Below are positions 48,734 through 57,722 of a stretch of DNA of 64,000 bases, piece after piece. A program made the position numbers and the translations under genes. How positions within the stretch are numbered: position 1 is the stretch's first letter; each line of letters opens with the position of its first letter. The notes under the pieces are model-generated. The model saw nothing but the letters and a program-made list of their open reading frames with translations. It was not told where the DNA came from and ran no database searches. Source of the DNA: JAICMB01 sp963795935 (GTDB taxonomy: Bacteria > Acidobacteriota > Terriglobia > Bryobacterales > Bryobacteraceae); assembly GCA_963795935.1 (NCBI GenBank), contig CAWCJO010000021.1, positions 109,651 through 173,650 on the forward strand. The letters run 5' to 3'.

Positions 48734-50016
48734 AATACGCCCTCATCAATCCGCCGTGGAGTTTTGAAGGCAGCATTTATTTTGGCTGCCGCGAGCCGCA
48801 CTTTCCTCTGGAATACGGCTACTCCAAGGCTCTGCTGGAACAGGCGGGCCACGAGACCCTCATCATCGACGCGCAGTTCGATGGCCTCTCGCTTGACGAA
48901 GTACGCTCGCGCGCAGCGGCGTTCCGGCCGGATTTCACCGTGATCACGACTGCGCCCAGTTATCTGTTCTGGCGCTGTGCCCCACCGGAGCTGCGCATTC
49001 CACAGGAAACGGTCCGGGCTGTCGCGGATGTGGCCGGAACCCTGGTCGCCGTGGGCCCGCACGCTTCCACTACGCCGCGCGCGGCGTTGAATAAACTTGC
49101 CGCCGATGTTGTCGTGATGGGCGAGTGCGAGGAGATCCTGCCGCGGCTCGCGGGCGAGTGGAAAGACGTTCCCTCCATCGCCTACCGCCGCGATGGCCGC
49201 ATCGTCATCCAGGGCGGGCCGTGGACATCGAACATGGATGCTCTGCCGGCGCTCGATTGGCCGGCGGATGTGGCGGCGCGCCATTCGCACCATCATCACC
49301 GCTTCGAGGCGGGCCCGAAAGGCCCTGGAGCCGAGATGGAGACCTCGCGCGGCTGCCCCTATCACTGCACCTTCTGCGCCAAAGACAACTTTCGCGATAA
49401 GTACCGGCGGCGGCCGCTGGCCGTTGTCTTTGAAGAACTCGACGATCTGATCGCGAAGGGCATCGAGTACGTGTATTTCATCGATGAAATTTTCCTGCCC
49501 AATCGCGAATTGTTGCTGGGCCTCGCGGAACGGGACATCAAGATCGGCGTTCAGACCCGCATCGATTTATGGAATCACGAGATGATCGATCTGCTCGGCC
49601 AGGCGGGGTGCGTTTCGATTGAAGCCGGCGTCGAGAGCATCACGGAAGAAGGCCGCAAGACGCTCGACAAGAAATGCAAACTGTCGACCTATGAGCTGGC
49701 CGACCGGCTTGTTTATGCGAAAAGCCGCGTTCCGTTCGTGCAGGCCAATCTCCTCGAAATGGAGCAGGACGAGGAAGGCGAGATCGAGCGCTGGCGGCAG
49801 TATCTGATCGAGCGCGGCGTGTGGGCAAACAAGCCGGTGCCGCTCTTTCCGTATCCGGGATCTCCCGAGTATACGCGGCGCTGGGGCGCGGCAACCGACG
49901 ACGCCTGGGAGCGCGCTCATGACGCGTATTTGAACGGATTTACCGCGTTCAGCGACATTCAAGAGGAGCGGCCAGTCCCGCTGGTGCAGCTTGAATTGAC
50001 GACGCATGGGAGCTGA
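48730..50016 (+). CDS. B12-binding-domain radical SAM enzyme of a glycan operon
   Basis: Enzyme of 428 residues. N-terminal cobalamin-binding-like domain (YALINPPWSFEGSIYFGCRE, TVITTAPSYLFWR, DVVVMGECEEILPRLAG), a natural His-rich stretch (HSHHHHRFEAG, about 178-189), then the radical SAM core with SRGCPYHCTFCAKDNF: Cys209, Cys213 and Cys216 bind the 4Fe-4S cluster. Later IEYVYFIDEIFLPNRELLLG and VSIEAGVESITEEGRKTLDK. I recall this type (TIGR04295, from memory) as a companion of glycosyltransferases. It may methylate or rearrange a sugar. Overlaps neighbours at both ends. Confidence 0.88.
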   Translation: MKYALINPPWSFEGSIYFGCREPHFPLEYGYSKALLEQAGHETLIIDAQFDGLSLDEVRSRAAAFRPDFTVITTAPSYLFWRCAPPELRIPQETVRAVADVAGTLVAVGPHASTTPRAALNKLAADVVVMGECEEILPRLAGEWKDVPSIAYRRDGRIVIQGGPWTSNMDALPALDWPADVAARHSHHHHRFEAGPKGPGAEMETSRGCPYHCTFCAKDNFRDKYRRRPLAVVFEELDDLIAKGIEYVYFIDEIFLPNRELLLGLAERDIKIGVQTRIDLWNHEMIDLLGQAGCVSIEAGVESITEEGRKTLDKKCKLSTYELADRLVYAKSRVPFVQANLLEMEQDEEGEIERWRQYLIERGVWANKPVPLFPYPGSPEYTRRWGAATDDAWERAHDAYLNGFTAFSDIQEERPVPLVQLELTTHGS

Positions 50017-51206
50017 GCAGAAAAATCCGGTCCACTCCGTTTTGATGACAGCCGACACGGCCGGCGGCGTATGGACATACTCGCTGACGCTCGCGAAGGC
50101 GCTCGCAGCGGCATGGGGTTTCCGTCTACCTGGCTACCATGGGCGCTCCTGCTGACGCCGGATCAATGGAAGCAGGCGCGAGCGCTCGAAAATCTCACGG
50201 TATTTGAGAGCTCGTTCCGGCTGGAATGGATGGACGACCCTTGGGAAGACGTTCGCGCCTCGGGCGACTGGCTTCTCGATCTCGAGAGCCGCTTGGCGCC
50301 CGACATCGTCCACCTCAACGGCTACACGCATGCGGCGCGCCAGTGGGGCCGCCCGGTAGTCGTGGTCGGGCACTCCTGCGTGCTTTCCTGGTGGAGCGCG
50401 GTGAAGCGCGAACCCGCGCCAGAAAGTTGGGCGCGATACCGCGGCGAGGTCCGAAACGGCTTGGCGGCGGCGGATTGCATCATCGCTCCATCGCGCGCGA
50501 TGCTGGCGGAGCTTCACCGCTGGTATGGTCCATTGCCGAGCGGATTCGTAATTCCGAATGCGTGCGACCCTCGCGCCTTTGTGCCGGGGCCGAAGCAACC
50601 GATCGTTTTCTCGGCTGGGCGACTGTGGGATGAGGCCAAGAACATCTCCGCTCTCGACCGAATCGCCGCCGGGCTCGACTGGCCGGTGTTTGTGGCGGGC
50701 GATGCGACGCATCCCAATGGAGCGGATTTTGCCGCCGGCGGCGCGCGCACGATTGGGAAGCTCTCGTGCGCCAGCGCGCGGGAGTGGTACGCGAAGGCTG
50801 CGATTTACGCCCTGCCGGCGAAGTATGAGCCGTTCGGGCTGTCGATCCTCGAAGCCGCTCTGTCGGGCTGCGCCTTGGTGCTTGGCGATATTCCGAGCCT
50901 GCGCGAAAACTGGGACGGCGCCGCTGTCTTCGTTCCCCCCAATGACGATGCGCTATAAGGCGAGCGATCAATGCCCTGATCGCCGATGATGACGCGCGCC
51001 GGGAGCTGTCCTCGAAAGCGCGGCAGCGCGGTCTGCGGTTCACGCCCGAGCGCATGGCCTCCGCCTACATAAAAATGTATTGCGCGACGCTTGCTGACCC
51101 GCGCGGCTCAAGAACGCCTCTTGCGCATTTCCATGCAGAGAGCGGAGGCCGCCTTGACCTTTCGCGCAACCTGCCGCCCGCGGAACAGGTGGAACCATGC
51201 GCATAA
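50006..51206 (+). CDS. GT4-family glycosyltransferase (three indels)
   Basis: About 400 codons. ATG 50006 lies within the end of the radical SAM gene; the N-terminus VLMTADTAGGVWTYSLTLA is the acceptor-side start of many GT4 enzymes. Frame shifts near 50110 and 50145 join it to LLTPDQWKQARALENLTVF, then DIVHLNGYTHAARQWGRPVV, IIAPSRAMLAELHRWYGPLP, IVFSAGRLWDEAKNISALDR and the donor site KYEPFGLSILEAALSGCALV. A third shift near 50955 is needed to reach RRAINALIADDDARRELSSK and the stop at 51206, which overlaps the next gene. It transfers a sugar from an NDP-sugar; partner unknown. Confidence 0.82.
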
Positions 51207-52318
51207 AACTGTTCTACCACTCGTTGGTTTCCGACTGGAACCATGGGAATGCCCATTTTCTTCGTGGGATCGCAGCGGAGTTGCAGGCGCGTGGGCACGA
51301 CGTCGAGGTATTCGAGCCGGAGGGCGGCTGGAGCTATGAAAATCTGCTGGCGGAGCGCGGCGAGAGCGCGGTGCAGGCGTTCTCCACGCGCTTTCCCGGC
51401 CTGCGGAGCACGCTTTACGATCTTGCGGCGCTCGATCTCGATCGCGCGCTCGACGGCGCCGGGCTCGTAATCGTCCACGAATGGAACGATCACGAGCTGG
51501 TCCGCGCCATCGGCGAGCATCACCGCCGCGCGAAAAATTACGATCTGTTTTTCCACGATACGCATCATCGCTCCATTACCGATCCCGACAGCATGGCGAA
51601 GTACGATCTAGCGAATTACGACGGCGTGCTCGCCTATGGCGCGGTGTTGCGGCGAATTTATCTCGACCGGCGCTGGGCTCGCCGCGTCTGGACATGGCAC
51701 GAGGCCGCCGACACGCGCGTTTTTCGCCCCGCGCCTTCCGAAACCAAGGAAGGCGACGTCGTCTGGATCGGCAATTGGGGCGACGAGGAGCGCACCGCCG
51801 CCCTGTTCGAGTTTCTCATTGAGCCGATGCGCGATTTGGGTTTGAAAGCGCGCGTTTACGGCGTCCGCTATCCCAAGAGCGCGATTTCGGCGTTAGAAAA
51901 GGCGGGTATCGAGTACGGCGGCTGGCTGCCGAATTACGAAGTTCCCGCAGTCTTCGGACGTTTTCGCGCCACCGTGCATATTCCCCGGCGTCCGTATGCG
52001 ACGGCGCTGCCGGGTATTCCAACGATCCGGCCGTTCGAGGCGCTGGCATGCGGGATTCCGCTGGTCTCCGCTCCCTGGGTGGATTCCGAGAGACTGTTTA
52101 CGCCGGGTAAGGATTTTTTGGTGGCGCGTAACGGCCAAGAGATGCGCACGCAGCTGCAGTCGGTGCTGACCGATCCCGGCCTGGCTCGCGAATTGGCTGC
52201 GCATGGCAGAGAGACCGTGCTGGCGCGGCACACTTGCGCGCACCGGGTGGATCAGTTGTTCTCGATCCGCGAAGAGATCGGCGAGCGCCAAGGGGCGGCC
52301 GCGCTGTCAAACGCATGA
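51197..52318 (+). CDS. CgeB-like glycosyltransferase, first of three
   Basis: Protein of 373 residues with two Rossmann-like halves. N-terminal half: MRIKLFYHSLVSDWNHGNAH, DLFFHDTHHRSITDPDSMAK. C-terminal half: DVVWIGNWGDEERTAALFEF, YGGWLPNYEVPAVFGRFRAT, and the donor-site helix PFEALACGIPLVSAPWVDSE. This is the DUF3880/CgeB (spore maturation protein B-like) kind of GT-B enzyme. Starts inside the previous gene and ends with ATGA overlap into the second CgeB-like gene. Intact frame. Sugar and acceptor unknown. Confidence 0.87.
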   Translation: MRIKLFYHSLVSDWNHGNAHFLRGIAAELQARGHDVEVFEPEGGWSYENLLAERGESAVQAFSTRFPGLRSTLYDLAALDLDRALDGAGLVIVHEWNDHELVRAIGEHHRRAKNYDLFFHDTHHRSITDPDSMAKYDLANYDGVLAYGAVLRRIYLDRRWARRVWTWHEAADTRVFRPAPSETKEGDVVWIGNWGDEERTAALFEFLIEPMRDLGLKARVYGVRYPKSAISALEKAGIEYGGWLPNYEVPAVFGRFRATVHIPRRPYATALPGIPTIRPFEALACGIPLVSAPWVDSERLFTPGKDFLVARNGQEMRTQLQSVLTDPGLARELAAHGRETVLARHTCAHRVDQLFSIREEIGERQGAAALSNA

Positions 52319-53403
52319 GAATCGCATTTTTTGGTTCCAGCCTCATCTCCGCGTATTGGAACGGCGCCGCCACTTATTACCGGGGAATCATTCGGGCGCT
52401 GAACGCCGTGGGCCACGAGATTACGTTCTACGAGCCGGACGCCTACGGACGGCAGCAGCATCGCGACATAGGCGATCCCGAATGGGCGCGGGTGGTCGTT
52501 TACTCAGCCGAAGGCAGCGATGATGTGTGGAGGCGGCTGGAGGAGGCGCGCGCTGCCGACCTGATCGTCAAAGCGAGCGGCGTGGGCGTCTGCGACGAGT
52601 TGCTCGAAGCCGCCGTGCTGGAGGTGAAGAGGCCGGACGCTCTGGCCGCCTTTTGGGACGTGGATGCTCCGGCGACGCTCGATCGCGTGCAGAGTAACCC
52701 TACTGATCGATTTCGGGCGCTGATTCCGCGGTACGATCTGGTCTTGACCTACGGCGGGGGCGAACCCGTGGTGCGGGCGTATAAGGCCCAGGGCGCGCGG
52801 GAGTGCGTGCCCATCTACAACGCGCTCGATCCATCGACGCACTTTCCAGCGCCTCCGGACGCCCGGTTCGAAGGGGACCTGGGGTTCGTGGGCAACCGGC
52901 TGCCGGATCGCGAGGCTCGCGTCGAGGAGTTCTTTCTGCGCGCCGCGCAACTGGCGCCGGGTCAGCGATTCCTGCTGGCGGGCAATGGCTGGCGCGACAA
53001 ACCGATGCCCCCCAACGTTAAGTATGCCGGGCATTTGTACACGGCCGATCACAATGCGTTCAACTGCACCCCGCGAGCGGTCCTGAACATCAGCCGCGAG
53101 AGCATGGCGCGCTACGGTTTCTCGCCGGCCACGCGAGTGTTCGAAGCCGCCGGAGCTGGCGCATGCCTGCTTACCGACGCCTGGGACGGGATCGAGCTGT
53201 TCCTGGAGCCCGGGAAGGAGACGCTGGTGTGCCGTGACGGCGAGGAAGTCGCCGGTACGCTCGCCACTTTGAGCGAGCAATGCGCCCGCGAGATCGGCGC
53301 GGCAGCGCGGAAGCGCATTTTAGCGCAGCATACTTACGCTCATCGGGCGCGGTTGATGGATGCGATTCTGGCCGGCTATGCCACGGCGGGGGCGGTGGCA
53401 TGA
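52315..53403 (+). CDS. CgeB-like glycosyltransferase, second of three
   Basis: Protein of 362 residues, paralogous to the first and third copies. Seen: MRIAFFGSSLISAYWNGAAT, YYRGIIRALNAVGHEITFYE, LAAFWDVDAPATLDRV, YDLVLTYGGGEPVVRAYKAQ, DLGFVGNRLPDREARVEEFF, and the donor-site region YGFSPATRVFEAAGAGACLL followed by TDAWDGIELFLEPGKE. Clean frame, ATGA overlap at both ends, so it is made in fixed ratio with its neighbours. GT-B fold expected; product not predictable. Confidence 0.87.
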   Translation: MRIAFFGSSLISAYWNGAATYYRGIIRALNAVGHEITFYEPDAYGRQQHRDIGDPEWARVVVYSAEGSDDVWRRLEEARAADLIVKASGVGVCDELLEAAVLEVKRPDALAAFWDVDAPATLDRVQSNPTDRFRALIPRYDLVLTYGGGEPVVRAYKAQGARECVPIYNALDPSTHFPAPPDARFEGDLGFVGNRLPDREARVEEFFLRAAQLAPGQRFLLAGNGWRDKPMPPNVKYAGHLYTADHNAFNCTPRAVLNISRESMARYGFSPATRVFEAAGAGACLLTDAWDGIELFLEPGKETLVCRDGEEVAGTLATLSEQCAREIGAAARKRILAQHTYAHRARLMDAILAGYATAGAVA

Positions 53404-54575
53404 AGCTCGTCATATGCGGCCTCTCGATAACTTCCTCGTGGGGAAATGGCCATGCCACCACCTATCGGGCTTTGTTGCGCGAATTGGCCCGGCGCGGACA
53501 TGAAATCCTGTTCCTCGAGCGGGACACTTATTGGTATGCCGACAATCGCGACCTGCCCGATCCGCCGTTCTGCCGGACGGAGTTGTACGGCAGTCTGGAG
53601 GAACTGAAAGACCGTTTTTCGGACGACGTGCGCGAGGCCGACGCGGTCATTGTGGGGTCATATGTCCCGGACGGAGTCGCGGTCGGGAAATGGGCGACCT
53701 CGACCGCGAAAGGGCTGACGGCGTTTTACGATATCGATACGCCGGTCACGTTGGCGAAGCTCGAGCGCGGAGATGAGGAGTATCTATCGCGGGAGCTGAT
53801 CCCGCGCTACCAGCTATATCTTTCGTTCACCGGCGGAGGGACGCCCGGCTGGATCGAGCGCAAGTATGGCTCGCCGGCGGCGCGCGTGCTCTACTGTTCG
53901 GTCGATCCGGAGGCTTATTATCCCGAAGAACGCCGCAAAAAGTGGACCATGGGATACCTCGGCACCTACGGGGCGGACCGCCAGCCCACGATTGACGCGC
54001 TGCTGCTGGAGCCGGCCCGGCGCTGGCGCGAGGGCTCGTTCGTGGTGGCCGGTCCAATGTATCCGGCCGCGATCCGCTGGCCGGCGAACGTGAAGCGCAT
54101 CGACCACCTCGCTCCGGCGGAGCATCGCGAATTTTACAATTCGCAGCGCTTCGCGTTGAACGTCACGCGGGCCGACATGGTGCGAGCGGGGTACTCCCCA
54201 AGCGTTCGTCTTTTCGAAGCGGCCGCCTGCGGGACGCCGATCATCAGCGATTACTGGGAGGGTCTGGACTCGATCCTGAAAGTCGGGACCGAAATTCTCG
54301 TTGCGCGCAACGCCGCCGAATCGCTGCGCTACCTCCGCGAAACCACGGAAGCGGATCGCGTGAAGATCGGCAACGCGGCGCGTAAACGGGTAATGTCCAA
54401 CCACACGGCCGCGCATCGCGCCGCCGAGCTGGAGCGGTACCTGTTTGAAATTCTGAATAAGCCGAAATCGCATTCCGCTCGCCTGAGTCTATCCAGCTTG
54501 AGTCCGGAGCGGGACTCGAGATCTCAGGAGGGCAAGCGATATGGCGGAGCAGTTACCACGTCAGCCCGGCGTTGA
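53400..54575 (+). CDS. CgeB-like glycosyltransferase, third of three
   Basis: Protein of up to 391 residues. MKLVICGLSITSSWGNGHAT, LTAFYDIDTPVTLAKLERGD, YQLYLSFTGGGTPGWIERKY, TMGYLGTYGADRQPTIDALL, RAGYSPSVRLFEAAACGTPI and ISDYWEGLDSILKVGTE show the same architecture as the second copy. The last about 30 residues (after FEILNKPKSHS) are Ser/Arg-rich, unlike the paralogues, and overlap the following SDR gene by 35 bases, so a late frame error cannot be excluded. Last gene of the glycan operon. Confidence 0.85.
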   Translation: MKLVICGLSITSSWGNGHATTYRALLRELARRGHEILFLERDTYWYADNRDLPDPPFCRTELYGSLEELKDRFSDDVREADAVIVGSYVPDGVAVGKWATSTAKGLTAFYDIDTPVTLAKLERGDEEYLSRELIPRYQLYLSFTGGGTPGWIERKYGSPAARVLYCSVDPEAYYPEERRKKWTMGYLGTYGADRQPTIDALLLEPARRWREGSFVVAGPMYPAAIRWPANVKRIDHLAPAEHREFYNSQRFALNVTRADMVRAGYSPSVRLFEAAACGTPIISDYWEGLDSILKVGTEILVARNAAESLRYLRETTEADRVKIGNAARKRVMSNHTAAHRAAELERYLFEILNKPKSHSARLSLSSLSPERDSRSQEGKRYGGAVTTSARR

Positions 54576-55378
54576 AGCCGAAATGAAGAATAAGCCCCGG
54601 GAGGAAAAGGAATCGCACCGGGGCAGCGGAAAACTTCAGGATAAAATCGTCATCGTCACAGGCGGGGACAGCGGGATTGGCCGCGCCGTCGCGATCGCGT
54701 TCGCGAAGGAAGGAGCCCACCTCGCCGTTTTATATCTCAACGAGCACCAGGACGCGAAGGAGACGAAGCGCCTGGTCGAGGAAAAGGGGCGGCGCTGCAT
54801 CCTGATCGCGGGCGATGTGGGCGACGAAAAAGTCTGCCGGGACGCTGTTGCGAAGACGGTCGGCGAATACGGGAAGCTGGACGTGGTCGTGAACAACGCG
54901 GCTGAACAGCACGAGCAGGAAGACTTTGAGAACGTCACTTCGGAGCAGATGGAACGGACGTTCCGGACGAACATTTTTGCGCATGTTTTATCTGACTCGC
55001 GCCGCCCTGCCGCATCTGCGCGAAGGCAGCGCTATCGTGAACACGACGTCCGTAACCGCGTACCGCGGGAGCGAGCACCTTATCGATTACGCCTCGACCA
55101 AGGGCGCGATCGTCGGGTTCACGAGGTCGTTGGCGAAGAATCTCGCGAAGAAGAACATTCGGGTCAACGGCGTCGCGCCGGGTCCCATCTGGACTCCTCT
55201 GATTCCCGCCACATTTCCGGAAGAGCGCGTCGAGGAATTCGGGAAAGACACGCCGTTGGGGCGGCCGGGACAGCCGGAGGAGGTTGCGCCCTGTTATGTT
55301 TTTCTCGCTTCGGACGACTCTTCCTATATGACCGGACAGGTGCTGCATCCAAACGGCGGCGAAGTGGTCAACGGCTGA
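54541..55378 (+). CDS. SDR oxidoreductase, YdaD/general-stress-39-like (one indel)
   Basis: About 278 residues. ATG 54541 has AGGAGG ten bases upstream. A hydrophilic N-terminal extension (RQPGVEAEMKNKPREEKESH) precedes the Rossmann motif KIVIVTGGDSGIGRAVAIAF and NNAAEQHEQEDFENV. An extra C near 54980 breaks the frame; it resumes with MFYLTRAALPHLREGSAIVN, TTSVTAYRGSEHLIDYASTK (Ser/Tyr/Lys active site) and TGQVLHPNGGEVVNG. This extended form is typical of stress-induced NAD(P)-dependent dehydrogenases of the YdaD type. Substrate unknown. Confidence 0.88.
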
Positions 55379-55424
55379 ACGAATATCGGCGCGAAGCGCG
55401 TCTAATCCCGGAAGGAGGATGTTC

Positions 55425-56131
55425 ATGGCAACGAGATCCCAATCAAACGTCACCACCGATCACGATGAAATCCGGCAATGGGCGGAGGCCCGGAATGCGC
55501 AGCCGTCCTGTGTAAAGGGAACGGGAAACGAAGGCGACATCGGAATGCTGCGGCTCGATTTTCCGGGCTTCAGCGGCGAGGAATCGCTGCAGCACATAGG
55601 CTGGGACGACTGGTTCGAGAAGTTCGACGAACGCAATCTGGCGCTGCTCTACCAGGAGACGACGGCTGGAGGCGCGCGGAGCAACTTTAACAAGCTCGTG
55701 AGCCGCGAGACAGCGCAGGCGGCCAAGAGCGGCGGCCGGGGCAAAACAGGCGACTCGCGGGGTCGCGCCGCCGCGGTTCGGGCGCCAGCGGCAAAGCGTC
55801 CAGCCGCGGCGCCAAAGCCACTTCGCGAACATCGACGAGCGCGAAATCCTCTTCGGGGCGCGGCAGCTCCGCGGCGGCTGGCGGAGGCGGGGGTAAGGCA
55901 ACGAAGCAGAGCGCCAAGAAAGCGCAGGGCGCTCGGAAAACATCGGGATCGAGCGCCAGGGGCGGCAATACGAAACGCGCCGGCGCCGGCAAGAAAGCAG
56001 CTTCAACCTCCCGCGGGCGGTCCGGGTCGACCGGTTCGGGAGCTTCCAAGCGCGCCGCGGCAGGGGGAAAACAAACTCGCGCCGGGGCTTCGCGGAAATC
56101 AAACGGCAACTCGGGATCCCGCTCCCGATAG
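55425..56131 (+). CDS. Conserved domain plus long basic, histone-H1-like tail (one indel)
   Basis: About 235 residues. GGAGGA precedes ATG 55425. Residues 1-95: TTDHDEIRQWAEARNAQPSC, DIGMLRLDFPGFSGEESLQH, IGWDDWFEKFDERNLALLYQ, a small acidic domain widespread in soil bacteria and sometimes mislabelled as glucan branching enzyme. After a one-base gap near 55770 the frame continues as a 120-residue tail made almost only of Ser, Gly, Ala, Lys and Arg (GKASSRGAKATSRTSTSAKS, KQSAKKAQGARKTSG, KKAASTSRGRSGSTGSGASK), ending SGSRSR at 56131. The tail resembles H1-like/HupB-like DNA-binding tails; nucleic-acid binding is inferred. Confidence 0.75.
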
Positions 56132-56177
56132 GGGAATCGGGCCGGCGCAAACCGGCCCGGATGCTTCAACCGATCTT

Positions 56178-57017
56178 CTAGCGCGCCAGACCCGCGGGTG
56201 TCCAGGCGGGAGGATCGCTGGCGGGAAACGATTCTTCGGAGGCTTGTCCAACTTCATCGCGCCGCCAGCCTCTTGCGGCGTTCGCGCGTACCTTAGCCGC
56301 TTGAGACTCCGCCGTCGGAATCGCGCCCGTTTCCATCAACGCCTTGAATTTGCGCAGATCTTCCGCGATCTGCTGCGACGGTTCTTCTCCGAACAGCTTC
56401 GCCACCATCGCTCCCACGGCGCCGCCCGGCGGGTTATACTGCAGCTCGATTTGTACGATCGTTTCGCCGTTCGGGGCGGACTTGAACTGGACCGAGCCCG
56501 CGTTATCGACATCGGATCCAGGCAGCGAGCGCCAGGCAATGAGTTCGTTCTCGACTTCATTAATGATCTCGGCCTTCCATTGCACGCTGCGTCCCGCGGG
56601 CGCTTTCGCTACCCAATGGGAGTGCTTGTTGTCGATCTCCTTTACCGATTCCAGATGTGCCATGAAGCGGGGAAGGTTTTCAAGATTGCGCCAGAAACGG
56701 TACAACTGGTGTTTGGGCTTATTGATGGCAGTGGCCGCGTCCACTCGGACGCCAAGCTCATAAGGCACGCTTGCGTTGCGCCCTTTGCCGCCGCGATTAG
56801 TACTTAGGCCTAAGGCTTGATACACGGGGCAGTGTCCCGTCATTCCGCGGTAAGCCAGTGCTCCGCCAGCGGCCGCGAGCGCAATTCCACCCCAGGATCG
56901 TTTTTGGAGGCCATAGGCGGCGAGGGCCGCTCCGCCTAGAACCGAAGCCAGCCGCTCCGGTTGACTTACATTTTTGCTTTCTTGATGCCGCGGCGTGGCG
57001 GTATTCGTAATAGGCAT
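56178..57017 (-). CDS. DUF2892 membrane segment plus SRPBCC (cyclase/dehydrase-like) protein
   Basis: Protein of 279 residues. Residues 20-72: two short hydrophobic helices of the YgaP/DUF2892 type (ERLASVLGGAALAAYGLQKR, GIALAAAGGALAYRGMTGHC) ending GHCPVYQALG. Residues about 85-235: SRPBCC/START-like fold (INKPKHQLYRFWRNLENLPR, HWVAKAPAGRSVQWKAEIIN, VQIELQYNPPGGAVGAMVAK). The C-terminus is polar (EESFPASDPPAWT). Common among stress-gene sets of soil bacteria; probably binds a lipid or hydrophobic ligand at the membrane. Intact frame; convergent with the basic-tailed gene. Confidence 0.87.
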   Translation of the reverse strand: MPITNTATPRHQESKNVSQPERLASVLGGAALAAYGLQKRSWGGIALAAAGGALAYRGMTGHCPVYQALGLSTNRGGKGRNASVPYELGVRVDAATAINKPKHQLYRFWRNLENLPRFMAHLESVKEIDNKHSHWVAKAPAGRSVQWKAEIINEVENELIAWRSLPGSDVDNAGSVQFKSAPNGETIVQIELQYNPPGGAVGAMVAKLFGEEPSQQIAEDLRKFKALMETGAIPTAESQAAKVRANAARGWRRDEVGQASEESFPASDPPAWTPAGLAR

Positions 57018-57142
57018 AAAGTTGTTCTCCGTGTTTCGTTGGACTAGAGAAGCACGTCAAATGCCACCGTCTCCCCAATGGGGCGCTCAAGATACGAGAC
57101 GCGTAGCAGCGCCGGCTGGAAAAAAGGTAACGCTGGAATCGG

Positions 57143-57722
57143 TTACCGGAACTGCGCGAGAAGAGATTCGGCCTGCTGTTCCAGACTCCCATGCAGTCCG
57201 ATGACGTCGTCGAGTTGTTGCCGGGCGCCCGCGCCGTCGTTGGTGGCCAGCAGACCTTTCGCAAGATAAAAGCGCGCCTGTTCCAGGTAAGGCGTCTCGC
57301 CGGCGGCAATGACCTGGCGTAATTCCCTGTTTCCAGCCGCGAAATTCTTCGTAAAGAGATAACAAACACCGAGATAGAACCGCGCTTCCACGGCATCGGG
57401 ACGAGCTTTGACCACGGCTTCGAGGCGCCGATGGCGCCGGCATAATCGCGCTGCGAATAACCGGCGATCGCAGTCCGAAAATCGGCGGAGGGAGGGGAGC
57501 GCCTCCCAGATCATGATAGGTGGGGGGATTGAAACGCGCCAGCGCCGGGTAGCCGCCTGCCGCGAGGCCGCCTCCGGTGCGCGGGGAAAAACTCGCCGTG
57601 ACCCCGTTGCCGGCGTCGCGCCGCGATTGGAATACGGACCAGACAAAAATGCCGATCGCGCACAGCATCGTGACAGCCGTGCCCCAATAGATCCAGAACC
57701 ACGGTTCGCGTTTCGGCTTCAA
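57143..57722 (-). CDS. Single-pass membrane TPR-like protein (indels)
   Basis: About 193 codons. N-terminus MKPKREPWFWIYWGTAVTML begins a single membrane helix that runs to FVWSVFQ, then a proline-rich linker (ARFNPPTYHDLGGAPLP). Frame changes at about 57495 and 57440 are needed to read DFRTAIAGYSQRDYAGAIGA and LEAVVKARPDAVEARFYLGV. TPR-like helices follow (KNFAAGNRELRQVIAAGETP, LEQARFYLAKGLLATNDGAG) to the stop at 57143. Divergent from the micropeptide-ADOP locus. Similar small TPR proteins often sit beside sigma or anti-sigma genes, but no such gene is here. Confidence 0.7.
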
